From: Helicobacter canis | Lineage (GTDB): Bacteria; Campylobacterota; Campylobacteria; Campylobacterales; Helicobacteraceae | Direction of reading: 5' to 3' | Assembly: GCF_008693005.1 (NCBI RefSeq) | Contig: NZ_VXKE01000012.1 | Coordinates: 1 to 64,000, forward strand | DNA length: 64,000 nt | Shown here: in pieces, positions 50,914 through 58,997 of the stretch | Layout of the letters: each line of letters opens with the position of its first letter | Numbering within the stretch: position 1 is the first letter of the stretch | Made by a program: the position numbers and the translations under genes | Notes under the pieces: model-generated | The model's input: only the letters and a program-made list of their open reading frames with translations | Database searches by the model: none | Told to the model about the DNA's origin: nothing

Positions 50914-52173
50914 TCATACTTGCTTGCCGCCTAAGCCAAACTTCTCTTCTAGCACGGCAAAGTAGCTTCGCTTGGGGTGCTGGATCAGCTGGATAGGGAA
51001 AGAGCCCTGCACAAAGAGTGTGTCGCCCTTGCGGAAGTCTATGCGCTCTTGCCCATCAAGCATTATCACCGAGTCTTCTTCTACGCTAAATTGCAGGCAA
51101 AAATTGTCGCTTATGATAATGGGGCGTTGCGTGAGGGAGTGCGCACATATAGGCGTTAGCAAAATCACGCGGCATTGTGGATGCACGAGCGAGCCGCCTG
51201 CGGAGATATTATACGCGCTAGAGCCTGTGGGCGTAGCGATGATGAGCCCATCAGCGCGGTAGGTGTGGAAGTGCTCGTTGTTGATAGTGGCGTAGATTTT
51301 GGTCATACCGGAGATGTCTTTTTTGGTGATTAGGATTTCGTTTAGGACATAGAAGGGGCTGGGCGTTTCTTGTGCTGGTTGCTCGCTGGTGGATTCGGCT
51401 TTGCGCGATAAATCTTTGATTGCATCGCGCGCCCTGCGGTTACATACGCCAAGTATGCGCCCTTGTGTGCGCTCGCAAAGCAAAGATTTTTCATCGCAAA
51501 TCCTAGAATCCTTTGCGGACTCATTGAAAATTTGGGCGTTGCTAGAATCCGCTTTTTTAAAGCTAGATTCTAGCTCGGTTTGGGTTTCATTTTCAGCCTG
51601 ATTTTCTTCTTCAAGGATTCTAGGAGTTGCGGTGGGGCTTTGCAAGTTTTGAAAATTTTGGGGAAGGTTAGCGGACTCCCTGTCCGTGCCTTTCACAAAA
51701 TTTTCAATCTTGTCAAATTGCTCACCCAAGACCGAATCCACAAGGAGTCCTTGTAGCAGATGATGCGAATCTATCACATACCCCCCAGACTTCAACAACG
51801 GCACAAACTCTTCAAGCTCGCTAGGCTTAATGGCAGTGAGAAAGCCCAGCCGCCCCATATTGATACCAAGCACAGGCAGACCTAGCCCTAGACTTTTGCG
51901 CACCGCAGAAATGAGCGTGCCATCACCCCCTAAGCTCACTAATGCCTGCGCCCTTTCCCCCAGCTCACTCTCCTTGCAAGCAAGCCTAGGATCTAGCCCC
52001 AAGCTTGCCACGCTAGATTCTAGCACGCACACTTCTACCCCAAATCGCTCAAATATCGCTATGACTTCTTTGCACGCATCTGCAAGCTCAGGGGACTCTG
52101 GGCGCACGATTAGGGCGATTTTGTCGATTTTTTGGGGTTTGGGCTTTGCTGCGACTTTTTGCGACTCTCTCAC
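50914..52173 (-). CDS. nadK: NAD kinase with a ~120-residue repeat-derived insertion
   Basis: Makes NADP from NAD and ATP or polyphosphate in the cytoplasm; essential in most bacteria. Catalytic motifs are complete: LVSLGGDGTLISAVR (GGDGT at 82-86), GINMGRLGFLT, LNEILITKKD (NE near 278) and ATPTGSSAYNISAGGSLVHP (314-333). Residues about 146-268 do not belong to the family: two family A elements in opposite orientation (51614-51739 and 51391-51511) read SVLGEQFDKIENFVKG...TPRILEEENQ and KDSRICDEKSLL...LSRKAESTS. Without them the protein is about 295 residues, normal for NadK. The insertion is in the loop before the conserved LNE strand. Confidence 0.95.
   Translation of the reverse strand: MRESQKVAAKPKPQKIDKIALIVRPESPELADACKEVIAIFERFGVEVCVLESSVASLGLDPRLACKESELGERAQALVSLGGDGTLISAVRKSLGLGLPVLGINMGRLGFLTAIKPSELEEFVPLLKSGGYVIDSHHLLQGLLVDSVLGEQFDKIENFVKGTDRESANLPQNFQNLQSPTATPRILEEENQAENETQTELESSFKKADSSNAQIFNESAKDSRICDEKSLLCERTQGRILGVCNRRARDAIKDLSRKAESTSEQPAQETPSPFYVLNEILITKKDISGMTKIYATINNEHFHTYRADGLIIATPTGSSAYNISAGGSLVHPQCRVILLTPICAHSLTQRPIIISDNFCLQFSVEEDSVIMLDGQERIDFRKGDTLFVQGSFPIQLIQHPKRSYFAVLEEKFGLGGKQV
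51391..51511 (-). repeat. hairpin repeat element (family A) inside nadK
   Basis: GCGATAAATCTTTG pairs with CAAAGATTTTTCATCGC, with inner GCGCGC- and ATACGCCAAGTAT-type stems. Ends GGATTCGGCTTTGCG and GCAAATCCTAGAATCC. Confidence 0.88.
51614..51739 (-). repeat. hairpin repeat element (family A) inside nadK
   Basis: Arms GAAAATTTTGGGG and CaCAAAATTTTC, inner GGACTCCctGTCC. Near-identical to 34424-34548 but in an unrelated gene. Confidence 0.88.
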
Positions 52174-52245
52174 GCTTTATACCTTACTACTTGTTCTGCC
52201 ATACTCTTTGGCGCGCGCTAATTGAAAGTAGATTCTAGCATAACT

Positions 52246-53133
52246 CTAAGCAGTGGCGCGCTTGTGAGCTTTGGCGTTTTTGATCGTCTTGTAGGCGTGG
52301 GAGATTTTTTTGAAGCGGTCTTGGTAGTATTCTTGGGTTTGAGGGTCTTTGTCTAGGGCATTGTCTGGGTGGAAGATTTTGGCAAGCTTGACATACTGCT
52401 TTTTGACCGCTTCTAGCGACTCATCAAAGCCCACATCTAGCTCGCTATAACACTTGCGCAAGAGATATTCCTCGCGTGTCAAAAAGCTCTCGCTCTCTTC
52501 TGGCTTTTGGTATTCAAACTCTAGGGCGACATTGTGGATCACGCGCGAGCTAATCAGGCTCATCACACTCTCCCACATCGACTCACTATACCCCGCAGCG
52601 TTAATGCAAAACTCATTTTCCACTTCATAGATGATCTTACTGCCAAAGAGCGTGCGGATATAGCGGCGCGCGACTCTGTCGTCTTCCTCCAAGCGCAAAA
52701 GCACTTGATCAAGGCTGGTTAGATGGATATGGACTTTGACGCGCTTTAGCATATCATTAGGGCTAGTGATTTTAATGCGTATAGGCAAGTGCGAGTGGCG
52801 CAAAAGTAGCTCAAGCTCGCTAGGCTCACTCTCTTGCTCATCTGCTTGCGCGCCAGATTCTAGGCTAGATTCTAGCTTTTGGGCTTGGCTGGGCTTAGTG
52901 GGACTTGGTAGGAGCTTGGTGCTCTCCTGCTCACTTTGCAAAGTGGCGTGGTAAGTCCAATTGATTAAATAGTCTTTTTTAAACCGCTCGCCATCATCTA
53001 GGATTAGCAAGGAGCTAGATAGGCGATAGTGCTTAGAGAAGTGCTTCTGCGCGTATTCTAGGACTTTATCGAGCAAGCGCGTGCCTTTAAGCAGCTCGAT
53101 TTGCACATATCGATCACAATAAGTAATATTCAT
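52246..53133 (-). CDS. J-domain (DnaJ-like) protein
   Basis: 295 residues. The C-terminal about 65 residues are a J domain with the HPD tripeptide: DESLEAVKKQYVKLAKIFHPDNALDK (abridged) and YYQDRFKKISHAYKTIKNA. The N-terminal 220 residues are unrelated to DnaJ and not recognised; they include a Ser/Glu/Gln-rich linker (about 70-110). Similar proteins are found in other epsilonproteobacteria near nadK and recN. It would recruit DnaK to a specific client; the client is unknown. The C-terminal location of the J domain is atypical for a general chaperone. Confidence 0.8.
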   Translation of the reverse strand: MNITYCDRYVQIELLKGTRLLDKVLEYAQKHFSKHYRLSSSLLILDDGERFKKDYLINWTYHATLQSEQESTKLLPSPTKPSQAQKLESSLESGAQADEQESEPSELELLLRHSHLPIRIKITSPNDMLKRVKVHIHLTSLDQVLLRLEEDDRVARRYIRTLFGSKIIYEVENEFCINAAGYSESMWESVMSLISSRVIHNVALEFEYQKPEESESFLTREEYLLRKCYSELDVGFDESLEAVKKQYVKLAKIFHPDNALDKDPQTQEYYQDRFKKISHAYKTIKNAKAHKRATA

Positions 53134-53208
53134 CGCGCGTCCTTTGGCGTTATTCTAGCAATAAATATTCCTAATATTCGGCATTTTTTGAAGAAACTTA
53201 AGGGGAGC

Positions 53209-53302
53209 GATTCAGCTTTGGGTAATCATTCCGCAGGTTTAGCAAATTTTGGGGCAACCGCAGACCACAAAATCGCCGCTATGATTACCCAAAGCCGAAT
53301 CC
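53209..53302. repeat. hairpin repeat element (family A), both ends of the same type
   Basis: GATTCAGCTTTGGGTAATCAT at the left is mirrored by ATGATTACCCAAAGCCGAATC at the right (21-base pieces abridged in pairing: 19 of 20 match), giving an outer perfect-type palindrome; the inner arms no longer match, suggesting recombination between two elements. Confidence 0.75.
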
Positions 53303-53310
53303 CAGCAACA

Positions 53311-54192
53311 CTAAGGCACTAAGATTGGATAGCCTAGAATCTTTGCCCACTTTGCCCACCGCGTCTCTTGGCTACCTTGGATCACGCAGGGCTTCCCCAC
53401 AAGAGAGAGCAGCGGCACATCACTTGGGCAATCACTATAAGCATAGGAGTTTGGCAAGTCGTATTGCGCTAAGTCTAGGTGATTATCTAGGGCATAGAGC
53501 TTGCGCTCTTGCATTGTGTGTAGCCCCGCTCGATTGCCGCTTAGAATCTCTCGCCCCTGCTTATCAAAAGTGGATTCTAGCTCTACGGCTAGGATTGTAT
53601 CTATGCCAAATTCTTGCATAAATGGGCGGATATAAATGCCAAGCCCGCCAGACACCACGACTATGGTGTGCCCCTGCGCTTTGTGCCATAAAAGCTTGTC
53701 TAGGACCTTTTGGTTGCTATAAGTGCGCAAGCTTAGGGCATAGGATTGGGCTAGGGATAGGGCTGTTGATAGAGGCAGCCCAGCTAGCTCTGGATAAGTA
53801 GGGGGGTGTAGGTAGAAGCGGAGTTTGCTGGTGGATTCGGCTTTGCGCGATAAATCGGCGATTTCTGCGGACTCTCTGCGGTTACGCACGCCAAGTGCGC
53901 GCCCTTGAGAGCCCTTGAAAAGCCCCGATTTCTCATCGCAAATCCTAGAATCCTGCGCCAAGTCGTTTAGAGTTGTGGCGTTTTTGTCTTTTTCAGCTTC
54001 TTTTTCTTCTTCAAGGATTCTAGGAATTGCGGTGTATATAAGCCTAGCTCCCTTACGCAGCAGCCTCTGCCTCAAACTTGTCGGCGACCTATACGCGCTA
54101 TTAGCCTTGCGCGCTAGCTCCAAATACGGCGGGATACTTTGGATACTTACAATACTCTCACAAAAGTCAAAAATCGCTAGAATCTGCTTCAT
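53311..54192 (-). CDS. HAD family (SerB-like) hydrolase with a repeat-derived insertion
   Basis: HAD-IB phosphatase fold. Motif I is AIFDFCESIVS (Asp9), where the usual second Asp two residues later is Cys; motif II VVVSGGLGIYIRPF (Ser/Gly) and motif IV YAYSDCPSDVPLLS are present. Residues about 54-122 are translated repeat: the end of one family A element (TAIPRILEEEKEAEK) and a whole second one (53833-53953; DSRICDEKSGLF...SRKAEST). Without these the protein is about 225 residues, normal for the subfamily. FDFC-type members often occur in capsule or LPS loci; here it lies upstream of the J-domain gene. Substrate unknown. Confidence 0.85.
   Translation of the reverse strand: MKQILAIFDFCESIVSIQSIPPYLELARKANSAYRSPTSLRQRLLRKGARLIYTAIPRILEEEKEAEKDKNATTLNDLAQDSRICDEKSGLFKGSQGRALGVRNRRESAEIADLSRKAESTSKLRFYLHPPTYPELAGLPLSTALSLAQSYALSLRTYSNQKVLDKLLWHKAQGHTIVVVSGGLGIYIRPFMQEFGIDTILAVELESTFDKQGREILSGNRAGLHTMQERKLYALDNHLDLAQYDLPNSYAYSDCPSDVPLLSLVGKPCVIQGSQETRWAKWAKILGYPILVP
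53833..53953 (-). repeat. hairpin repeat element (family A) inside the HAD gene
   Basis: Almost identical to 17410-17530. Another A end (AAGGATTCTAGGAATTGCGG) follows at 54013-54032 without the rest of its hairpin. Confidence 0.88.
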
Positions 54193-54222
54193 CGCACCCC
54201 TTTAGCACTTTGAAAATCTCCC

Positions 54223-55398
54223 TTAAAAATCTCCCTTAAAAATCTCTTGCAAGCTTTGTAAAATCTGCGTATTTTCCTGCTCGCTGCGGCTAGCTATGCG
54301 CAAAAACTCTCCATCTAAGCCGATTTTATCGCTACAAGAGCGAGTATAAATCCCATAGCTGCTAAGAAGCTTTATGCACAAATCCTGCGCCTTTGCGCCA
54401 TTGAGTAGCTCAACTAGTGCGAAGTTTGCCTTGCTGGGGTAGGTCTTTATAGAATCTATCTGCCCCAAAGCTTTGAAAAACTCTTGCGTTTGGGTGATGT
54501 AGGACTTGCGCACGCGCTCGTATTTTTGCAGAAACTCATCATCACCAAATAGACTGAAGAAAAACTCGCTCAAGCCATTGACATTCCATAAGTAGCCATT
54601 GTGTAGTAAAGCTTCCACGCGATTTTTCGCCATCACCCCATAGCCTGCGCGCAAGCCCGCTACGCCAAAGTCTTTAGACATACTTTTGATAAGCACGACA
54701 TTGCTAAACTCTTCTACAAGCTTGGTGTAGCTAATTTGCTCTAGGCTGCTATCTTCATAGCCAAAGTGCAAGAAGCTCTCATCTATGATAACGCTCTCCA
54801 AATGCCTTAGCCTAGCCAAACACTCGCGCAAGGTGTCATAGGGGATATAGCCGCCATCTGGGTTGTTTGGGTTGATGATTAGGGCGTTTTTGGCGTTGTG
54901 GTCTTGGATAAACTTGGTGTAGGCTTCTATATCTAGGGCGTAGTTTTGCTCTTTAGGAAGCTTGTAGAGCAGCACTTCTACGCCATCTCGCACAAATTCA
55001 TAATACGATGAAAAAGTAGGGATTGGCACGACTAGGTTTGTGCGCACGAAGTTGTGCAGCACTGCTTGGATCACTTCTATCGCGCCATTACCGATGAATA
55101 TATGGGGAGAGTCTATGTGTAGATACTTTGCTAGCTTTTGGGCTATGGCTGCGTTTTGACTAGGGTAGAACTCTAGGGCATCGCGCAAGCCACCTTGAGC
55201 GATAAGCTTAGATTCTAGCTCTTGCATAAAGAGATCGGTCGCATAAGGATTGGACAAAAAGCACGCATCGATTTTGATCTTTAGGGCGGGGAGTGTCTCT
55301 CTCAAAGTAGCGATACTTGGGCTATGTGAGCCAGAAGCAGCCTTAAGCTTGGCAAGGCTATGTGCTAGGGCTAAGTCATTGGCATTAAGGTGTATCAT
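54223..55398 (-). CDS. PLP-dependent aminotransferase (HisC-like, class I/II)
   Basis: About 391 residues from ATG 55398 (MIHLNANDLALAHSLAKLK), with AAAGGAT upstream; the longer frame to 55509 overlaps the next gene. Fold type I motifs: FIGNGAIEVIQAVLHNF, LIINPNNPDGGYIPYDTL (NPNNPDG), VIIDESFLHFGYEDS and SMSKDFGVAGLRAGYGVM (PLP lysine in SMSKD). It resembles histidinol-phosphate aminotransferase relatives found in sugar or aminophosphonate pathways, with no his genes nearby. The gene is 13 bases downstream of the ATP-grasp gene's stop and probably shares its transcript. Confidence 0.85.
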   Translation of the reverse strand: MIHLNANDLALAHSLAKLKAASGSHSPSIATLRETLPALKIKIDACFLSNPYATDLFMQELESKLIAQGGLRDALEFYPSQNAAIAQKLAKYLHIDSPHIFIGNGAIEVIQAVLHNFVRTNLVVPIPTFSSYYEFVRDGVEVLLYKLPKEQNYALDIEAYTKFIQDHNAKNALIINPNNPDGGYIPYDTLRECLARLRHLESVIIDESFLHFGYEDSSLEQISYTKLVEEFSNVVLIKSMSKDFGVAGLRAGYGVMAKNRVEALLHNGYLWNVNGLSEFFFSLFGDDEFLQKYERVRKSYITQTQEFFKALGQIDSIKTYPSKANFALVELLNGAKAQDLCIKLLSSYGIYTRSCSDKIGLDGEFLRIASRSEQENTQILQSLQEIFKGDF

Positions 55399-55411
55399 CG
55401 CTATCCTTTGC

Positions 55412-56536
55412 TTATAGGCTCTTATGCGTAGCGGCGCGCTTGATAATGTGCAAATGATTTGTAAAGAGTGGGTAGTTTGTCTGCTCGGGGATCTCGCAGC
55501 TTGGGACATCTGGGTTGATTTCTATAAAGAGTGGGCTGCCATTGCTATCGATAGTAAAGTCCCAGCCAATTAGCCCAAAGTGTGGCAAAAGCGAGTGCAT
55601 ATCTTTGCTCATCGCTAGCAATTTATCAAAGCTAGGGATCGGCGTGGTTTTGTAGCTTTGATCCTTAGCATTTGGCAAGGTAGCGATAGGCTCGCCCTTG
55701 CCCCTAATGATAAAGTCCCGCAATAGCCTAGAGTCCATATCGATCCCTATGCGGAAATGCCCGCCATTAGAAGTGAGCCCATCTTCACCAACAAGCAGCG
55801 TGCAAGCAAGTATGCTAAAGTGGTTTTCATACAGCAGACTTACTACGCGGATCGTGTTGATACTTGTGGGATTAAGCGCACTTAGAAATGGGTGTTGCGC
55901 GATTTTGTCCTGCACGATGAAGTCGCTTGGATAGTGGCGCAGCAAGGATTCTAGCTCATCTTTGTCTAGGCTAGATTCTAGCAGGCGGATATTAGTGCCA
56001 GAGCCTGTCTCACTAGCTTTTGTGGGCTTGATCACACAGGGCGTGCTTGCGCGCAGAAGTGCTATGAAGTCATCTTTGGTGATGAGCTTATGGCGCAGGT
56101 GTGGAGAGCTAGAATCTAGCGCATAGTAGCTGCCATTTATGCGCTTGGCGATGGTGGCTGGGCGGTTATAGGAGGTAAAAAGCATATCCGCGTAATTTTT
56201 ATCCGCTAGGGCTTTGGCGTAGCCTTGCGTGTTGAGATAGGGCAGGAGTGTGAGATAGTAGAAAGCATTGTCTAAATAGGCGGGGTGCGTGGGGCAGAAG
56301 CGGTTAGAATTATAGATGATAGTATGCCAGCTAAGCGTGTGCGTTAAGCGGTGCTTGGGCAAAAGGGGCTGCCAAAACTCTAGGGCTTCTTGCTTGGCAG
56401 GCTCTGGCAGTGGGGATAGGTGCTTGTGTATGGCTAGATAATTTTGCGTCTTTTGGTCAAAATACTTCATCGCTTGGCGAGTGTGGTAAGCGGACTTGGC
56501 GCGCTTGTAGAGAGACTTGGCAAGGGGCTTTAGCAT
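55412..56536 (-). CDS. sugar-transfer-associated ATP-grasp protein
   Basis: About 374 residues from ATG 56536 (MLKPLAKSLYKRAKSAYHT), with AAGGAT upstream. The ATP-grasp core is visible: LITKDDFIALLRASTPCVIKPT, SETGSGTNIRLLESS, DFIVQDKIAQHPFLSALNPT, TSINTIRVVSLLYENHFSIL, and the metal-binding FIEINPDVPSCEI. This pattern matches the polysaccharide-associated ATP-grasp family (PF14397), which is thought to ligate amino acids or similar groups to sugars. The aminotransferase next door could make the amine substrate; this pairing is inference. A G9 tract (56595-56603) lies about 60 bases upstream of the start. Confidence 0.85.
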   Translation of the reverse strand: MLKPLAKSLYKRAKSAYHTRQAMKYFDQKTQNYLAIHKHLSPLPEPAKQEALEFWQPLLPKHRLTHTLSWHTIIYNSNRFCPTHPAYLDNAFYYLTLLPYLNTQGYAKALADKNYADMLFTSYNRPATIAKRINGSYYALDSSSPHLRHKLITKDDFIALLRASTPCVIKPTKASETGSGTNIRLLESSLDKDELESLLRHYPSDFIVQDKIAQHPFLSALNPTSINTIRVVSLLYENHFSILACTLLVGEDGLTSNGGHFRIGIDMDSRLLRDFIIRGKGEPIATLPNAKDQSYKTTPIPSFDKLLAMSKDMHSLLPHFGLIGWDFTIDSNGSPLFIEINPDVPSCEIPEQTNYPLFTNHLHIIKRAATHKSL

Positions 56537-56594
56537 TCTTATCCTTAGTCCTAGTGCTAGGGCTAGCACTTGGGATTTGGGTGGGAATGCTACT

Positions 56595-56603
56595 CCCCCC
56601 CCC
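56595..56603 (-). repeat. G9 tract upstream of the ATP-grasp gene
   Basis: Located about 60 bases before the ATG. An upstream ATG at 56613-56615 stops before the tract, so it acts, if at all, on the promoter or leader rather than on a reading frame. Confidence 0.6.
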
Positions 56604-56630
56604 TTAAAAATTCATTAAACCGCCTTGAGC

Positions 56631-56753
56631 GATTCAGCTTTGGGTAATCATTCACCTGATTGCGTGATTTTTGGAGTAGTCATTACCGCCTAGGTAACTC
56701 CTACCCCAAAAATCACGCAAAACAAGCGAAGCAATACCGCAAATCTTAGAATC
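56631..56753. repeat. hairpin repeat element (family A)
   Basis: Perfect 15-bp stem (56660-56674 with 56706-56720) plus GTAG / CTAC, around loop GTCATTACCGCCTAGGTAAC. Confidence 0.85.
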
Positions 56754-56930
56754 GTTTGGGCTAGAATCTACTTTTACTAGTGCGTGCTTTCTGTCATTGC
56801 GAGCCTTGCCGCTAGGCAAGGCGTGGCAATCCATTTTCGCACTAGAATCCGCTTTGCGGATTTGTGGATTGCCACGCCGATAAATCGGCTCGCAATGACG
56901 AGCGGGAGGAGGGCTTCTTTTCTTCCCCCT

Positions 56931-57099
56931 AGGATTCTAGGAATTGCGGTGTTGCTAGTGGTGCTTTTTGTGGATTTTAGGGTAGAGCTAGACTAGTGGT
57001 CTGCGGTTGCCCTAAAACAAGGGATACCGCTCGGCGTTAGCCGATGTTTCTTTAGAAAATCCACAAAATCGCCGCTATGATTACCTAAAAGCCGAATCC
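56931..57099. repeat. hairpin repeat element (family A) with nested family B
   Basis: Arm TTTTTGTGGATTTTAGGG is complementary to the other arm only if family B (57014-57058, AACAAGGGATACCGC...GTTTCTTTAG) is removed. Ends AGGATTCTAGGAATTGCGG and AAAAGCCGAATCC. Confidence 0.85.
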
Positions 57100-57115
57100 A
57101 CCAGAATCCTTCGCG

Positions 57116-57265
57116 CTAAAAAATCGTATAAATAAATGGTGCGACTGCTGAGCCCTTAGCCAGCACAATAAGCGCACCTAGAAAAAGCATCACCACAATC
57201 ACAGGGAAAAGCCAAAATTTCTTGCGCTCTTTCAAAAACGCCCAGAGTTCTTTTATGAGGTTCAT
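57116..57265 (-). CDS. DUF5989 small membrane protein
   Basis: 49 residues, too short for usual gene finders: MNLIKELWAFLKERKKFWLF then a TM helix (PVIVVMLFLGALIVLA) and KGSAVAPFIYTIF. This is the DUF5989 pattern (ELWxFLxxRKKxWL, PFIYTLF). Such proteins accompany carbamoyltransferase and SxtJ genes in biosynthetic and polysaccharide loci. Its ATG overlaps the TAA of the SGNH-like gene by one base. Last gene of the operon. Role unknown. Confidence 0.85.
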   Translation of the reverse strand: MNLIKELWAFLKERKKFWLFPVIVVMLFLGALIVLAKGSAVAPFIYTIF

Positions 57266-58521
57266 TACTGCTCCTTTTTGGTTGGTTTGCTTGCCTTTAT
57301 GTTGCCGCCCCTAATCCGCTCGGCAATAAAGCGTGCGATTTGCTCGTTTGCCCGAGCGTTTGGGTGGGTATCCCAGCGCGAGATCCTATAAGCGAAATGC
57401 TCCAAATCTCCGCGCCTAACGCGTGCTAAATCCTGCTTATACTCATCTCCTAAAATCTCGCTCATTTTCCAAAACTTTATGCCCATTTTTGCTAGGCTCT
57501 CTTGTATTAGGCTATCGTATTTGTCTAAAAACTGCGCGTGCATATCGTAGTCCCACACAAGCACATATAAAGGCGCGTTGTATCGCTCGTGCAAAAGGGC
57601 TTGGATTCTGCCCACAATGGCGAAGTAGGTTTGCGTGTCTTTAATGGGTAATGATATGTCAGGGTGAGAGGCGACACCGATTTGATACGATTCTAAGGCT
57701 AAAAGATCTTTAGAATCATAGTTTTGATTAGGGTTTGAGACAAACTTAACTATATAGGATTTCTCAAGCTGATTTATAAGCTTCTCTTGTATGGTGAAGT
57801 GCTTGGGCTTTGCGTAGTCTTCTTTATAGAAGGGCTTTTGCGCTTCTTTGGTGAAAATGCCTTGATAGTGTGGCGTGCCGGTAGAATCTAGCGTGTATTT
57901 TGGACCTAGCACCGCGCCTAATGCACGATAAATATGATGCGGAATGATGATGTAGATAAAGATGTTTTGCTCACATTTATTTAGCTCGTGGCTATCGATA
58001 CCAAACTCCAGCCGCGCTAGCATTGTATGCGCCCCTGCGCCACCTATGCCAAAGTTATTGATATGGAAATTTGACAGATCTTTGGCTAAAAACGCTCCTA
58101 AAGTCTCATCATCACTAAGCCCAGATCCATAGGCGAAGCTGCCGCCATAAATGTTGATACAAGATGTGGATTCTGGGTTGTTTGGTGTTATGCGGTTGCC
58201 ATAAGTGTCGTGCGTGTAAGTGGGATTATAAACAAGCTTGCCATCTACTGAAAAAGGAGTTTGGATAAAGAGTTTGGGCGTATTAGCAAAGCCTAAAATC
58301 TCGTGCGGCTGTGTAAGCCGACTGCTGCTTATAGCAAGCTTTTTGTAGTAGAAAAATGCTTCGCCCACGATTATACAAAGTGGGAGTATAGTGAGATAAG
58401 AGAGCGTGAGCTTAAGGGCTTGGGTGTGGGACTTGCGCGCGAAGTAGATGAGAAGTAGCGTAAATGCTGCGCTAATCCACGCATAAGGCACGATACTAAA
58501 CTCAAATTTTTGCATACACAC
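57265..58521 (-). CDS. membrane-anchored SGNH/GDSL-like protein of the carbamoyltransferase operon (1)
   Basis: 418 residues with two N-terminal TM helices (about 10-28 and 36-54), then a periplasmic domain. INIYGGSFAYGSGLSDDETLG (near 124-144) is an altered GDS block (Gly-Gly-Ser), IFIYIIIPHHIYRAL is a core strand, and RISRWDTHPNARANEQIARFI near the end has the Asp-x-x-x-His-type block V. The same ending (DxHPNARANEQIARY) occurs in the gene at 58998, so the two are paralogues. It probably edits or recognises a surface glycan; activity is unproven. Confidence 0.75.
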   Translation of the reverse strand: MCMQKFEFSIVPYAWISAAFTLLLIYFARKSHTQALKLTLSYLTILPLCIIVGEAFFYYKKLAISSSRLTQPHEILGFANTPKLFIQTPFSVDGKLVYNPTYTHDTYGNRITPNNPESTSCINIYGGSFAYGSGLSDDETLGAFLAKDLSNFHINNFGIGGAGAHTMLARLEFGIDSHELNKCEQNIFIYIIIPHHIYRALGAVLGPKYTLDSTGTPHYQGIFTKEAQKPFYKEDYAKPKHFTIQEKLINQLEKSYIVKFVSNPNQNYDSKDLLALESYQIGVASHPDISLPIKDTQTYFAIVGRIQALLHERYNAPLYVLVWDYDMHAQFLDKYDSLIQESLAKMGIKFWKMSEILGDEYKQDLARVRRGDLEHFAYRISRWDTHPNARANEQIARFIAERIRGGNIKASKPTKKEQ

Positions 58522-58526
58522 TCCAT

Positions 58527-58604
58527 CTAGCTTAGCACTATGGCACTAAGTGCAAGCCAAGCTAGAATCCATAATGCAAGCGTTAGATATTTGTTGCGTA
58601 GCAT
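58527..58604 (-). CDS. 25-residue single-TM protein between SxtJ and SGNH genes
   Basis: MLRNKYLTLALWILAWLALS then AIVLS. AAGGAG four bases before the ATG and 11 bases after the SxtJ stop, in the same direction. Too short to assign; supported only by the ribosome-binding site, operon position and hydrophobicity. Confidence 0.45.
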   Translation of the reverse strand: MLRNKYLTLALWILAWLALSAIVLS

Positions 58605-58615
58605 AGGACTCCTTA

Positions 58616-58984
58616 TTAAAATTGGTTTTTCATACTTGTGGGCTGCTTGTCGCGCTTGATTAAGTAGCTATCATTATGAAGCTTTGGGGCGAGAGTATCG
58701 CGCCTAGCTAGCTTAAACACTAGCCCCAAAGGCACAAACACAAGCGCAAAGAGCACCACCAAAGTTGCACGAGAAATGCACCAGCCAAGTATGCTGCCGA
58801 TTTTTATTTGCGCGATGTAGAGTGGGTGGCTGGCTTTGGGGTAAGCTTGCAAGGCTAGGGCGACTCCTAGCCCCACAATCGCCCAGATTCTATAATGATC
58901 GTGTAGCACGATTCCGCTAAGGAGAAAGAGGGCGAAAATCCCTGCCCAGATGCCTAAGAATATGCGTAAGTCGTGTGTGCTCAT
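58616..58984 (-). CDS. SxtJ family membrane protein
   Basis: 122 residues with three TM helices. LRIFLGIWAGIFALFLLSGI, and GSILGWCISRATLVVLFALV ... FVPLGLVFKLARRDTLAPKL, match the SxtJ pattern (G-x-x-x-W-x-x-R, P-x-G-x-x-x-R). SxtJ proteins are linked to carbamoyltransferases in saxitoxin-like and surface-glycan clusters. The gene lies 13 bases after the second SGNH gene. Function not established in the family. Confidence 0.85.
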   Translation of the reverse strand: MSTHDLRIFLGIWAGIFALFLLSGIVLHDHYRIWAIVGLGVALALQAYPKASHPLYIAQIKIGSILGWCISRATLVVLFALVFVPLGLVFKLARRDTLAPKLHNDSYLIKRDKQPTSMKNQF

Positions 58985-58997
58985 AATAGCTCCTTTT

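Larger units (their letters stand above)
56537..57115. other. 579-base repeat-filled intergenic region
   Basis: No gene seen. It holds the G9 tract, family A elements at 56631-56753 and 56931-57099, and family C palindromes at about 56794-56832 and 56862-56900 (GGATTGCCACGCC...GCTCGCAATGACG). Confidence 0.7.
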
